From Akkermansiaceae bacterium (GTDB lineage Bacteria > Verrucomicrobiota > Verrucomicrobiia > Verrucomicrobiales > Akkermansiaceae), in the NCBI GenBank assembly GCA_015061985.1, contig SUVN01000012.1:1-64000 (forward strand): DNA of 64,000 bases, given 5' to 3'. Below are positions 1-7,814 of the stretch, in pieces. The number at the start of each line of letters is the position of its first letter. Positions within the stretch are counted from its first letter, which is position 1. Under the pieces are notes generated by a model that was given only the letters and a program-made list of their open reading frames with translations, was not told the DNA's origin and did not search any database. Made by a program: the position numbers and the translations under genes.

Positions 1-1
1 C

Positions 2-73
2 GGGGACGTGGTGGCCACGCCCACCGTTAAACCCCGCCGCCGTACAAAATCGGCACCGGTTCCACAGCCCTGA
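2..73 (+). CDS. C-terminal end of an unidentified protein (partial)
   Basis: One frame stays open from the window edge to a TGA at 71-73 and encodes a basic, proline-rich tail ending RRRTKSAPVPQP. A strong intrinsic terminator follows 20 bases later, which fits the end of a transcription unit. Too little is present to name the protein. The neighbouring frame also stops early, so the frame choice rests on the terminator spacing and the plausible composition. Confidence 0.4.
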   Translation, partial: GDVVATPTVKPRRRTKSAPVPQP

Positions 74-92
74 TGCCGCCCATTTTTACACC

Positions 93-123
93 CGCCCCGC
101 TTAACTGCCGGGGCGTTTTTTTT
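93..123 (+). terminator. Intrinsic terminator
   Basis: A 7-bp GC stem (CGCCCCG at 93-99, CGGGGCG at 109-115) with a 9-base loop is followed by eight T residues. It ends the transcription unit entering from the left. The stretch from 124 to 369 holds no gene that I can support and presumably carries the promoter of the next gene. Confidence 0.85.
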
Positions 124-369
124 GCCGCTTTCTGCCGATGCTCTTCCTCACCTATGCGACAGTCTCGCCGTTTTTACCGGGTACATTCCGCACTTACTTC
201 CGCACCCGCTAATCGCGCCCGTATCACCCTGCGTTTCAAGGCTTTTCACCCCTCTATCATCCCTCCTCACCTCTCACGCCGGGAATCAATATACTGCTTC
301 GGGTGCAAACCAAAAACTTTCTCGTCGTAAGGACGAGGAGTTGAAAAAACATTCAACACAACAATACAT

Positions 370-1437
370 ATGAAATCACATTTTCTCAAGGCTCTATTGG
401 CCGGAATAATCAGTCTGAGTTCTCATGCATTTGCTGAAACACTCTGGATTCAAGCGTCAAATAATAATCTTAATCTGGACTCAGTAAACGGCACGGATTA
501 TGAAACCATCATTGTCAAGGATGACAGCACTATCGGCAAGTTTGTGAACGATGCCCCGGTGGTCAATTTCATCAATGTACAGGCAAACCTGACGGTCAAT
601 TCCGATGTGACGGTGAATCAAATCAGCCTGACTCAGTACAAAGGGAATGATTCGCTGACAGTCAAAGGAAATTTAACGGTAAACGGTGCGTTGTCCGTAC
701 ATCCCACAAACTCCGTCAACGTGTCAGGCACAACAACTCTGAACGGAGGGACTACCGTTTCCCAATTGACCGGCTCTGCCAAACTGACAACTGATAAGCT
801 GATTATCAATGGTCACACATCACTGGCAGCAGGTTCGGGCGGCTCAGGCAGCGTTGTTGCCAACGAAGTCGAGGTAAACCACACCCTTTCCCTGCTCGGA
901 GGTTCTTCCATCGCAACGGCAGACGGTGCATCCGGCATAATGACCGTAGGTGATGGCGGACACGTGTGGCAGCAGGGTGGCAATGTAGAACTCGCAACTC
1001 TGGTTGACGGTGGTGCTATGACCATGTACAGCGGTACTTTTGACTCTCTGGAACTGCAGGATGGTGAACTCAATATCCGTGGGGACATCAGCACAGGAGA
1101 CCTCATTCTTGATGGTGGAGAGCTAAACTTTTTCGGTGATTACTCACTGGACCTCGGCGGAAACGATTTGGTTCTGGGAGATAATGTTATCATCACGCTG
1201 AGCGTTGAAACGCTGGAGAATCTCTCCGGCAGCTACACCCTCTTCAAGAATCTTGGCGCTAATTCCACAGATATGAAGGATCTTACGATTGAACTGACTG
1301 ATGGGACTGCCTCCAAGAGCGTGAAGGTAAGCTATAACAATGGGACATTCTCAGTCGCCGCTGTGCCGGAGCCGACCACCGCGACGCTGAGCCTGCTGGC
1401 ACTGGCTGCACTGGCTACACGCCGCCGCCGTCGCTGA
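370..1437 (+). CDS. Exported surface protein with PEP-CTERM-like C-terminal tail
   Basis: This 355-residue protein starts with a Sec signal peptide (MKSHFLKALLAGIISLSSHAFA). A long beta-rich body follows, poor in Cys and rich in Asn, Thr, Ser, Val and Gly, with repeated 'L-x-V-x-G-x-L-x-V-x-G' strands typical of a right-handed beta-helix. It ends in VPEPTTATLSLLALAALA and an RRRRR tail, the PEP-CTERM-like sorting signal common in Akkermansia, where the tail is thought to be recognised and removed by an exosortase-like system. The giant protein at 53.6-61.1 kb ends almost identically. No catalytic motif is visible, so a structural or adhesive surface role is inferred. Confidence 0.8.
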   Translation: MKSHFLKALLAGIISLSSHAFAETLWIQASNNNLNLDSVNGTDYETIIVKDDSTIGKFVNDAPVVNFINVQANLTVNSDVTVNQISLTQYKGNDSLTVKGNLTVNGALSVHPTNSVNVSGTTTLNGGTTVSQLTGSAKLTTDKLIINGHTSLAAGSGGSGSVVANEVEVNHTLSLLGGSSIATADGASGIMTVGDGGHVWQQGGNVELATLVDGGAMTMYSGTFDSLELQDGELNIRGDISTGDLILDGGELNFFGDYSLDLGGNDLVLGDNVIITLSVETLENLSGSYTLFKNLGANSTDMKDLTIELTDGTASKSVKVSYNNGTFSVAAVPEPTTATLSLLALAALATRRRRR

Positions 1438-1506
1438 AGCAATGGCGTACCATGCCGCCGCCAATAAAACGGACATGTAAGCCAACCGGCATTTCCACCT
1501 CCTTTC

Positions 1507-1540
1507 ATAGCCACCGAGCAACAGCTCGGTGGCTATTTCC
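1507..1540 (+). terminator. Intrinsic terminator, 13-bp perfect stem
   Basis: The arms at 1507-1519 and 1524-1536 pair perfectly around an AACA loop and a short T-rich stretch follows. It sits 70 bases after the PEP-CTERM gene and probably ends that transcript. A T-run preceded by GAGAGGGC at 1566-1577 could be a second weak stop. Confidence 0.7.
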
Positions 1541-1599
1541 CTGTCCGTGGGAAGAATCCTCCGCTGAGAGGGCTTTTTTGTCGGCCATAACCGCCGACA

Positions 1600-1812
1600 C
1601 CTGTGTCTCAACATCTTGAAAAATAGCCATTACACACTCAAAATTGATGCGTTCAGACAACTATCCCTTGGTCGGAAAATCATGTGCCCGGTTATTGCTG
1701 AAAAGTTTTCATTGATGCAATTATCGGCGTAAGCCGCTCACTTTTAATTCGTAATTCGTAAATCGTCATTCGTAAATCCACGTGTCCCAAAACTTTGGGA
1801 CACGCATAACCC
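1600..1812. repeat. Dispersed intergenic repeat 1, copy A
   Basis: About 210 bases here align with 38610-38828 in the same orientation. Shared blocks in order are TTGAAAAATAGCC, ACACTCAAAA, ATCCCTTG, ATCGGCGTAAGCCGC and clustered ATTCGTAA units. The copy ends in a perfect 11-bp inverted repeat with a 2-base loop (1781-1804); the other copy has a decayed version of it. There is no coding potential. It lies directly upstream of the nadB promoter. Confidence 0.75.
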
Positions 1813-1833
1813 GCCGTATAACAGATATTCTGC

Positions 1834-1862
1834 GTGACGTTCCGCGCTGATGGTGCTATAAT
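1834..1862 (+). promoter_or_regulatory. Promoter of nadB
   Basis: GTGACG (1834-1839), 17 bases, then TATAAT (1857-1862) gives a perfect -10 and a 4/6 -35. The predicted RNA start near 1869 lies downstream of the first in-frame ATG, which rules out the longer N-terminus and supports translation from 1885 with a leader of about 16 bases. Confidence 0.75.
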
Positions 1863-1884
1863 CTGCGCGGAATTCGCGTCAAAA

Positions 1885-3483
1885 ATGATTACATCTGACT
1901 TTCTCGTTATCGGCAGTGGCGTGGCGGGCCTCAGTTTTGCCCTGCGCGCCGCCGAACATGGTAAAGTGATCGTTCTCTGCAAGAGCGACCCTCTCGTCTC
2001 CAGCTCCGCCAAAGCCCAGGGTGGCATCGCAGCGGTGATGGATAAAAATGACAGCTTTGAAGAACACATCGCCGACACGCTGGATGCCGGTGCCGGGCTC
2101 TGCGATGAAGCCGCCGTGCGCACCATTGTCACAGAGGCACCGGAGGCCATCCGCGAGCTGCTCAGCTGGGGTGTGGACTTTGACCAGGAAGAGGACGGCG
2201 AGTTTGAGCTCGGGCGCGAAGGCGGCCACGGCAAACGCCGCATTCTGCACGCCAAGGACACCACCGGACTGGAAATCAGCTCCAAGCTGCTGAAGGCGGC
2301 ACAGCGGCATCCCAACATCGAGCTGCTCGACCACCGCATCGCTATCGACCTCATCACCACCGCCAAGCTGGGGTGCGTGACGGAAGACCGCGTGCTGGGT
2401 GCCTACGTGCTCAACCCCGCCACGGGAGAGGTGGACATTTTCCGCTGCGACCGCATCCTGCTGGCCACCGGCGGCACCGGGCGCGTGTACATGTACACCA
2501 CCAACCCCGCCACCGCCACGGGTGACGGAGTGGCCATGGCCTGGCGCGCCGGGGCAAACATCTCCAACATGGAGTTCGTGCAGTTCCATCCCACCACCTT
2601 CTATAATCCAAAGAGCAGCGACCGTGAGGGACTCACCTTCCTCATCTCCGAAGCCGTACGCGGCGAGGGCGGCATCCTGCGCGGGCCTGACGGCAAGGAG
2701 TTCATGCAGAAGTATGATGAGCGCAAGAGCCTGGCACCGCGCGATATCGTGGCCCGCGCCATCAACAGCGAAATCCTCCGCACCGGCCACCCCTGCATGT
2801 ATCTGGACATGACCCACAAACCCAAGGGCTTCATGGCCGAGCGCTTCCCCTATATCTACGAGACGTGCAAAAAACACGGTATAGATGCCGAGGTGGACAT
2901 GATTCCCGTTGTCCCCTCTGCGCACTACCAGTGCGGCGGTGTCCAGACTGACACCAACGGGCAGACCTCCCTGCGCGGGCTCTTTGCTGCGGGGGAGAGC
3001 GGCTGCACCGGGCTGCACGGTGCCAACCGCCTGGCCAGCAACTCGTTGCTGGAGTGCGTGGTCGTCACCAAGCGGGCACTTGCCACCATGCTCACCCGTC
3101 TGCCGCTGGCACACCGCATGGAGGAATACCCCATACCCGAATGGTGGCACGGCGACCGCGTGCCCCAGGATGAGCTGGCCATTCTCTACCACTGCTGGGA
3201 TGAGGTGCGCCGCACCATGACCGACTACGTGAGCATCGTCCGCACCGACCGCCGCCTCCAGCGCGCAGCCACTCGCCTGCGCAACATCAACCGCGAGATT
3301 CATGAGTACTACTGGGGCTACCGCGTCACCCCGGAAATCCTGGATTTGCGCAATCTGGCTCTCACCGCCTCGCTCATCGTGGACTGCGCCCTGCGCCGCC
3401 GCGAGTCCCGCGGGCTGCACTACACGCCGGATGCCCCGGATAAACTGCCCACCGCAGAGCCGAGCGTCCTGCACAACTGGTAA
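1885..3483 (+). CDS. nadB: L-aspartate oxidase
   Basis: NadB oxidises L-aspartate to iminoaspartate with FAD, the first step of de novo NAD synthesis, in the cytoplasm. The 532-residue length matches the family. Visible features are the N-terminal dinucleotide motif GSGVAG (residues 10-15), the flavoprotein block KAQGGIAA (about 42-49), LLATGGTGR, and the late FAD-contacting HGANRLASNSLLE near residue 375, followed by the helical C-terminal domain. A frame start exists at 1834, but the TATAAT box at 1857-1862 places the transcript start after it, so the ATG at 1885 is preferred. The stop is followed within one base by the next start, so the next gene is likely cotranscribed. No nadA or nadC is in the window. 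Confidence 0.95.
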   Translation: MITSDFLVIGSGVAGLSFALRAAEHGKVIVLCKSDPLVSSSAKAQGGIAAVMDKNDSFEEHIADTLDAGAGLCDEAAVRTIVTEAPEAIRELLSWGVDFDQEEDGEFELGREGGHGKRRILHAKDTTGLEISSKLLKAAQRHPNIELLDHRIAIDLITTAKLGCVTEDRVLGAYVLNPATGEVDIFRCDRILLATGGTGRVYMYTTNPATATGDGVAMAWRAGANISNMEFVQFHPTTFYNPKSSDREGLTFLISEAVRGEGGILRGPDGKEFMQKYDERKSLAPRDIVARAINSEILRTGHPCMYLDMTHKPKGFMAERFPYIYETCKKHGIDAEVDMIPVVPSAHYQCGGVQTDTNGQTSLRGLFAAGESGCTGLHGANRLASNSLLECVVVTKRALATMLTRLPLAHRMEEYPIPEWWHGDRVPQDELAILYHCWDEVRRTMTDYVSIVRTDRRLQRAATRLRNINREIHEYYWGYRVTPEILDLRNLALTASLIVDCALRRRESRGLHYTPDAPDKLPTAEPSVLHNW

Positions 3484-3484
3484 G

Positions 3485-4450
3485 ATGAAGATGCGACTCC
3501 GAGCCCTCAGTCTGCTGCTGCTTCCCGCGCTGCTGCTACCCCCAGCAGACGCGCAGCAACGCGTGCGCCGCTCCATCTCCGGCAGCAAGCTCACCACGAG
3601 GGTCAGCGGGGAGACGCGCCGCAGCATGACGGAAGAAAATCTGCGTACGGAAGCCATCAAACACGGGCCGCTCCGCCCCACCTTCGACCAGAGCCACCGC
3701 AGCAATTTCCCCGACCCCAAAACCCGCCCGCAACGCCGCCGTCCCGGTGCCTACCCCTGGCATTTCGACATCACCGCCACCTATTTTTACATCGGGGAAC
3801 TGGCCACGGCGCGCAACCCCGTGCCCAACACCGCCAGCAGCTGGGACAGCCAGTGGAATGCCAACTACGGTGGCTATGATGACCCCAACCCCGCCAACCG
3901 CGACCCCATCACCTACGCCCCCAAGGCCTTTACCCCGCAGCTCAACCCTTTCTACGTGGCGCTCCCGTACAACGACATCGAGAAAGGCGGGCCCAAGCCG
4001 GAGGCTTCCAAAGTCATCCCCTGGTACCGCCGGGACAAGGATGGGAAGTATGAATCCGTCTGCCGCGGAACCTGGGTGCAGATATACTACAACGGTCGCT
4101 ACTGTTTCGCGCAGTGGGAGGACTGCGGGCCGTTCAACACCGATGACTGGCAGTACGTCTTCGGCGGTGCGCGCCCGCGCAACACCGCCAACAAGGGAGC
4201 GGGTATCGACATCTCTCCCGCCGTGCGCGACTACCTCGGCATCAAGGGCGGCACCGCCACCGTGCATTGGCGCTTCGTGGAATTCGGCCTCGTGCCCGGC
4301 GGCCCCTGGGCTCGCTATGGGCGTGACAATCCTTTCGTGAATCCTGCCCTCAAGAAAGCCATCCGCAAATACCAGGACAGATACCACATCTCCACCGCCC
4401 CGACCACCACGACCACCAAGGATGGGCGACGGCTGAAACGCAAAGACTGA
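3485..4450 (+). CDS. Secreted double-psi beta-barrel-like protein
   Basis: The 321-residue product begins with a clear signal peptide (MKMRLRALSLLLLPALLLPP, cleavage after ADA). A basic, proline-rich linker runs to about residue 85. The C-terminal half carries GTWVQIYYNGRYCFAQWEDC, GAGIDISPAVRDYLGI and ATVHWRFVEF, a pattern like the double-psi beta-barrel of RlpA and expansin-like proteins, where an Asp in such a segment is often catalytic. The start ATG lies one base after the nadB stop; a longer in-frame ORF begins inside nadB and is rejected because it would lose the signal peptide. A peptidoglycan-related role is inferred only. Confidence 0.75.
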   Translation: MKMRLRALSLLLLPALLLPPADAQQRVRRSISGSKLTTRVSGETRRSMTEENLRTEAIKHGPLRPTFDQSHRSNFPDPKTRPQRRRPGAYPWHFDITATYFYIGELATARNPVPNTASSWDSQWNANYGGYDDPNPANRDPITYAPKAFTPQLNPFYVALPYNDIEKGGPKPEASKVIPWYRRDKDGKYESVCRGTWVQIYYNGRYCFAQWEDCGPFNTDDWQYVFGGARPRNTANKGAGIDISPAVRDYLGIKGGTATVHWRFVEFGLVPGGPWARYGRDNPFVNPALKKAIRKYQDRYHISTAPTTTTTKDGRRLKRKD

Positions 4451-4463
4451 TTTTTACTCTGAC

Positions 4464-5444
4464 ATGTTCCGTAATCTCATTTTCGACTGGTCCGGCACGC
4501 TCTGCGATGACCTCGCCCTCACCATAGAGGCCACTAACTACGTGCTTGCACAATACAATCGCCCCGCTCTCAGCAGAGAGGCATTCCGCGCCGAGTTCCA
4601 GCTGCCCTACCCGGATTACTACGCCGTCAAAACGCCTGAAGCCAAGCTGGAAGACTTGGAAAACTTCTACCGCTACGCCTTTGATGCCTCAGCCCTGCAG
4701 GTGACGGAGATTCCGCATTCCCGCGCCTTTCTGGAGTTCTGCCGTGCCCGCGGCATCCGCTGCTTCATCCTCACCAGCATGGATCCCAAGGCATTCGATG
4801 AGCAGTCGCGCCACCTCAACCTCCACCATTACTTCGAGCACATCCACTCCGGGGTTCACAACAAGGAACACTACATCCCGGGGCTCATGAAACAACACGG
4901 ACTCCGTGCGGAGGAAACCGCCTTTATCGGCGACATGCAGCACGACATCAACGCCGCGCACCGCGTCGGCATCACCGGTATCGGCGTGCTCACCGGCTAC
5001 AACAACGCCGACCAGCTCTCCCAGGCCGCCCCGGACATCACCGTGCCCGACCTGAGCTACCTGCAGCGCCTGCTGGAAAAATGCCCGCTTCCGGCGGCGG
5101 ACACCATCAGCATCAACTCTCTGGAGTTCACCTGCTGCATCGGCGTGCCGGAAGAAGAGCGAGCCCTGCCCCAGCGGCTCACTGCCAACATCACCCTCAC
5201 CCCGCCCTGCCCCTTCTCTGCCACCGGTGAGGACATCTCTCGCACCATCTGCTACGACACCCTCTCCCAACGCCTCACGGCACTGGCACAGGCAGAACCC
5301 ACCATCCTCCTGGAAACGCTGGCAGACAAATTCGCCGCCTGCTGCGTCCGCGAGTTCGGTGCCACCCGCGCCACCGTCGAGCTCCACAAATACATCCTCC
5401 CCAACACCGCCTCCGTCTCCGTCCGCACTACAGCGGGGAAATGA
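4464..5444 (+). CDS. HAD hydrolase fused to dihydroneopterin aldolase (FolB)
   Basis: The 326-residue product has two domains. Residues 1-205 are a HAD-superfamily hydrolase: nucleophile Asp8 in DWSGTLCDD, motif II ILTS, a Lys in HNKEHY and motif IV FIGDMQHD. The usual acid/base Asp two residues after the nucleophile is Ser here. Residues 212-326 match dihydroneopterin aldolase: ISINSLEF, the Glu of GVPEEER, Tyr of TICYDTL, Glu of LLETLAD and Lys of ELHKYILPNTA, all expected active-site positions. FolB makes 6-hydroxymethyl-dihydropterin in folate synthesis. The fused HAD could supply the poorly defined dephosphorylation step before it; this is inference from the fusion. It sits 13 bases after the previous gene. 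Confidence 0.85.
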   Translation: MFRNLIFDWSGTLCDDLALTIEATNYVLAQYNRPALSREAFRAEFQLPYPDYYAVKTPEAKLEDLENFYRYAFDASALQVTEIPHSRAFLEFCRARGIRCFILTSMDPKAFDEQSRHLNLHHYFEHIHSGVHNKEHYIPGLMKQHGLRAEETAFIGDMQHDINAAHRVGITGIGVLTGYNNADQLSQAAPDITVPDLSYLQRLLEKCPLPAADTISINSLEFTCCIGVPEEERALPQRLTANITLTPPCPFSATGEDISRTICYDTLSQRLTALAQAEPTILLETLADKFAACCVREFGATRATVELHKYILPNTASVSVRTTAGK

Positions 5445-5450
5445 AAGAAC

Positions 5451-5475
5451 GACTGTTTCCATTTTGGAAACAGTC
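5451..5475. repeat. Perfect 11-bp inverted repeat after the folB-fusion gene
   Basis: GACTGTTTCCA and TGGAAACAGTC flank a TTT loop seven bases after the stop codon. No T-run follows on either strand, so it may act as an RNA 3'-end hairpin or a Rho-assisted stop rather than a classical terminator. Confidence 0.6.
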
Positions 5476-5536
5476 ATCAATCAAGACATTCCGGGGAAGG
5501 AGTGGTGCAAACAAAATAAACAAAATAACAAATATC

Positions 5537-5565
5537 TTGACAATTACCCGTAAGCGTGCTCTAAT
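5537..5565 (+). promoter_or_regulatory. Promoter of the leader RNA and AbiF-like gene
   Basis: TTGACA (5537-5542), 17 bases, TCTAAT (5560-5565): a consensus -35 and a 5/6 -10. It is the only consensus -35 near this gene and predicts an RNA start near 5572, giving a leader of about 119 bases. Confidence 0.8.
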
Positions 5566-5571
5566 CCTTGC

Positions 5572-5690
5572 AGAAAGGTGATTCTCATCATTGGTGGGCG
5601 CTGCGGAGGCGCAGCGAAAAATGTCACAGTCTACTATGACCCACTCGGTTTCGGCCGGGTGGGTCGCCATTATAAAAGGCACATCACCTT
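5572..5690 (+). ncRNA. Structured leader RNA of the AbiF-like gene
   Basis: Three helices can be drawn by eye. P1: AAGGTGAT (5575-5582) with ATCACCTT (5683-5690), closing the whole leader and ending at the base before the start codon. P2: a perfect 7-bp stem 5599-5605/5610-5616 with a GAGG loop, followed by AAAAA. P3: 11 pairs with one G-U, 5638-5648/5655-5665, with a 6-base loop. The result is a compact three-way junction spanning exactly promoter to start codon. AbiF-type HEPN proteins are reported to act with a structured RNA encoded beside them; that this RNA is such a partner is inference. It may also hide the ribosome site (AAAAGG at 5674-5679). Confidence 0.6.
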
Positions 5691-6746
5691 ATGCCCATCA
5701 AGCCTTTCCTCTCTTTTTCAGATCAAGCCAGACTCTTGATACAACGCGGCATGGAGAGTCGGCAGAGACTCCCTCGTCAGGACTTGATTGCCCTGATAGA
5801 AGCCGATTTGCGGTATATCAACTACTATCGTTTTTCTGCCTACTGGCATCCGTTCCGGATTCCCTTATCGAATGGGAAAAAAAGTGACGTATTCCAACCA
5901 AATACTCATTGGGAAACAATTCGGTCATACTACATGTTTGATCGGAAGCTTCGTTCTCTTGTATTTGAGGCCATCTCTCGTATTGAAATTGCATTAAGAA
6001 CACAAATAGCTCACATTTGGGCAAAAGAAACAAACCTGAGCGTCCCGCAAAAAAACAGCAAATCTTACCGCAGAAGTTTTACAACGGGGAAAAATAATTC
6101 CCCCACAGCTAAAAGTGCCTTCGCCGAATTTCTGGATACCGTAGACAAATATTACAAGCGAAGCAACGAGGACTTTGCCGTTCATCACAGGCAACAATAC
6201 GGTATCATCGGTGCAAAAGAACTTCCCATCTGGGTGTTTGTTGAGTTTACCACTTTCGGCAACCTTGCCTCACTACTTACTCGTGGGCTACAGCCTCATG
6301 TATGCCAATCAATTGCTACAAATTTTGGGTTTAGGGATTACAGATTCTTCATTTCGTGCATCAACCTGCTCAACGATGTCCGAAATACCTGCGCACATCA
6401 GGGCCGCATCTGGAATCGCGTGTGGTTATCGGGAAAAGCGGCAAACAGCCTGAAACGCCCCCGGATTCCGGAATGGGATTATGTATGGAACGATTCTTCA
6501 TCCTGTTGGTGTCCCCCGACTCAACTGCTTCCCGGTCAACCATCCATACAATTGCATCGCGATAACAACAGAACGGCAACGGTTCTTACCATTTGTCGCT
6601 TGCTCCTGAAACATACTGCCGCCCACAGTAGTTGGCCCGAACGGATCAAGGAATTGTTGAATCACCCCGACTCTCCGCATCCTGATATCTACAAACATAT
6701 CGGATTCGGGCATCAGCAATGGATCACTCATGACCTCTGGAAATAA
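5691..6746 (+). CDS. Abi_2/AbiF-like HEPN abortive-infection protein
   Basis: The 351-residue protein shows the Abi_2 family pattern: YINYYRFSAYWHPF near residues 42-55, FDRKLRSLVFEAISRIEIALR near 84-104, and LLNDVRNTCAHQGRIWNRVW near 225-245. The RNTCAH segment is an R-x4-H HEPN ribonuclease motif. Family members are phage-defence or toxin proteins thought to cut or bind RNA. The gene is alone, has its own strong promoter and a folded 119-base leader, and is more AT-rich than the flanking folate and topoisomerase genes, which suggests horizontal gain. The start at 5691 is the first ATG after the leader and abuts its closing helix. Function in this host is not shown. Confidence 0.85.
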   Translation: MPIKPFLSFSDQARLLIQRGMESRQRLPRQDLIALIEADLRYINYYRFSAYWHPFRIPLSNGKKSDVFQPNTHWETIRSYYMFDRKLRSLVFEAISRIEIALRTQIAHIWAKETNLSVPQKNSKSYRRSFTTGKNNSPTAKSAFAEFLDTVDKYYKRSNEDFAVHHRQQYGIIGAKELPIWVFVEFTTFGNLASLLTRGLQPHVCQSIATNFGFRDYRFFISCINLLNDVRNTCAHQGRIWNRVWLSGKAANSLKRPRIPEWDYVWNDSSSCWCPPTQLLPGQPSIQLHRDNNRTATVLTICRLLLKHTAAHSSWPERIKELLNHPDSPHPDIYKHIGFGHQQWITHDLWK

Positions 6747-6775
6747 TCATCCGTTCAACATGAAAGGACACCCAT

Positions 6776-6804
6776 AAAAAGCCCACTCCGGGGAAGGAAT
6801 GGGC
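6776..6804 (-). terminator. Intrinsic terminator of the minus-strand small secreted protein gene
   Basis: Read on the minus strand, GCCCATTCC (6804-6796) pairs with GGAGTGGGC (6789-6781) with one mismatch, followed by five T residues. It lies 28 bases after the stop of the His-rich protein. It may also serve the converging AbiF-like gene. Confidence 0.7.
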
Positions 6805-6831
6805 GATGGGATTCAGGAGGACGGGCACGCC

Positions 6832-7107
6832 TTACCAGCGCAACCACAGGAAGCTGTGGCAGCGGCGGGGAGGAGGGGGCGGCGGCGGACAGCCGCGATG
6901 CCGGTGGTGACGGCACGGCGGGCAATGGCGGTGGCCATGATGATGACGGGGCGGCGGGCAATGGTGGCGGTGTTCTGCCACCAAATCCTCCGCGCCCGGG
7001 ATGATGACCGCAGCCGGCACTGCGGAGAATTCGGCAGCCTCGGCGCGTTCTGACACACAGAAAACGGCAGCTGCAGCAAGCATCAAGGGTAAAAGAACGG
7101 ATTTCAT
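6832..7107 (-). CDS. Small secreted His/Pro/Cys-rich protein
   Basis: The 91-residue product has a signal peptide (MKSVLLPLMLAAAAVFCVSERAEA) and a mature part of about 66 residues. The mature part is rich in His (clusters such as HRHHCPPP and RHHHGHRH), Pro (PPPPPPP) and a few Cys. This composition suggests metal binding in the cell envelope, but no family is recognised. A matching terminator directly downstream supports a real gene. No Shine-Dalgarno site is visible. The repetitive composition leaves some doubt. Confidence 0.6.
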   Translation of the reverse strand: MKSVLLPLMLAAAAVFCVSERAEAAEFSAVPAAVIIPGAEDLVAEHRHHCPPPRHHHGHRHCPPCRHHRHRGCPPPPPPPRRCHSFLWLRW

Positions 7108-7188
7108 GGTTGTTTTCGGCGGGCTTCATGCCCTGCGTCTGTACAGGCGCAGCAAACAACCGTTTTTATTTATCAGGCAGCACAAAAA

Positions 7189-7521
7189 TCAACCCAGACG
7201 GCTGAGGAGGTTTCGCGCATCGCGGTGCCCCTGAGCGGCGGCCTGTTTCAGCCAATAGACAGCAGAAGCGCGGTCAGGGGTCACACCAAGGCCGTCCAGA
7301 TAGCAGCAGCCCAGGCGGAACTGGGCATCCCTGTCGTTGCGATGGGCGGCGGCGCGGTACTCTTTCACATTCTGCGAGACATCTGCCACTTCTTCCACAC
7401 CGCTGCCCTGCCAGATTGTTGCGGAAGCACACATATTCAACCCACCTGTGGCGGCCAGACTTCCAACCAACAATGCGGCGCGGCGCAATCCTTTCCGGCG
7501 GGGGTGCTTCTTTCTCTTCAT
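7189..7521 (-). CDS. Sel1-repeat protein with N-terminal signal or anchor
   Basis: From the ATG at 7521 the product is 110 residues: a basic start (MKRKKHPRRKGLRR), a hydrophobic signal-like stretch and one and a half Sel1-like (TPR-related) repeats, with DAQFRLGCCYLDGLGV, SAVYWLKQAAAQGH and DARNLL. Sel1 repeats mediate protein contacts. The frame is open back to 7581 with ATGs at 7581 and 7542, but starting at 7521 puts the positive charges at the N-terminus as in a signal peptide. It is probably periplasmic or membrane-anchored. It lies downstream of the His-rich protein's promoter region and is transcribed in the same direction. Confidence 0.65.
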   Translation of the reverse strand: MKRKKHPRRKGLRRAALLVGSLAATGGLNMCASATIWQGSGVEEVADVSQNVKEYRAAAHRNDRDAQFRLGCCYLDGLGVTPDRASAVYWLKQAAAQGHRDARNLLSRLG

Positions 7522-7681
7522 ATGTGGGGCAAATCCTACCATGATACCGCCGGATTTCAAGCAGATTCCCCACACCGGCATTCAAATGACTGATGCTCAT
7601 CTGCTATCAGAATCCTTACGCTCGCCCCGTTATTTAGGAAATATAAGATATTCACCCCTGACTCGCTCAATCTGCATTTCA

Positions 7682-7767
7682 TGTACAAAGGCAAATGTAC
7701 AATGAACGAATGAAAGCACGGCGAGCGGAATTCTGCACCTTGACCATCGTCCATTTGACTTTGTACT
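7682..7767. repeat. MITE-like intergenic repeat 2, copy A
   Basis: Imperfect terminal inverted repeats (TGTACAAAGGCAAATG and CATTTGACTTTGTAC) bound about 86 bases. The inner block, with GGAATTCTGCACCTTG followed by ACCATCGTCCAT, aligns with 36593-36738, where it occurs in both orientations. There is no coding potential. It accounts for most of the 293-base gap between the Sel1 and release-factor-like genes. Confidence 0.65.
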
Positions 7768-7814
7768 TCTCGTTATGTTCCCATTTGTCGGGCAGTCTTG
7801 AGTTTTTGGATACC

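Noticed and set aside
1879..3720. Minus-strand frame of 613 codons
   Set aside because: It is antisense to nadB and the following gene, reads as Gly/Ala/Val/His-rich shadow sequence of GC-rich codons, and has no family features.
5451..5475. Intrinsic terminator after the folB fusion
   Set aside because: The stem is perfect but no T-run follows on either strand, so it is recorded only as an inverted repeat.
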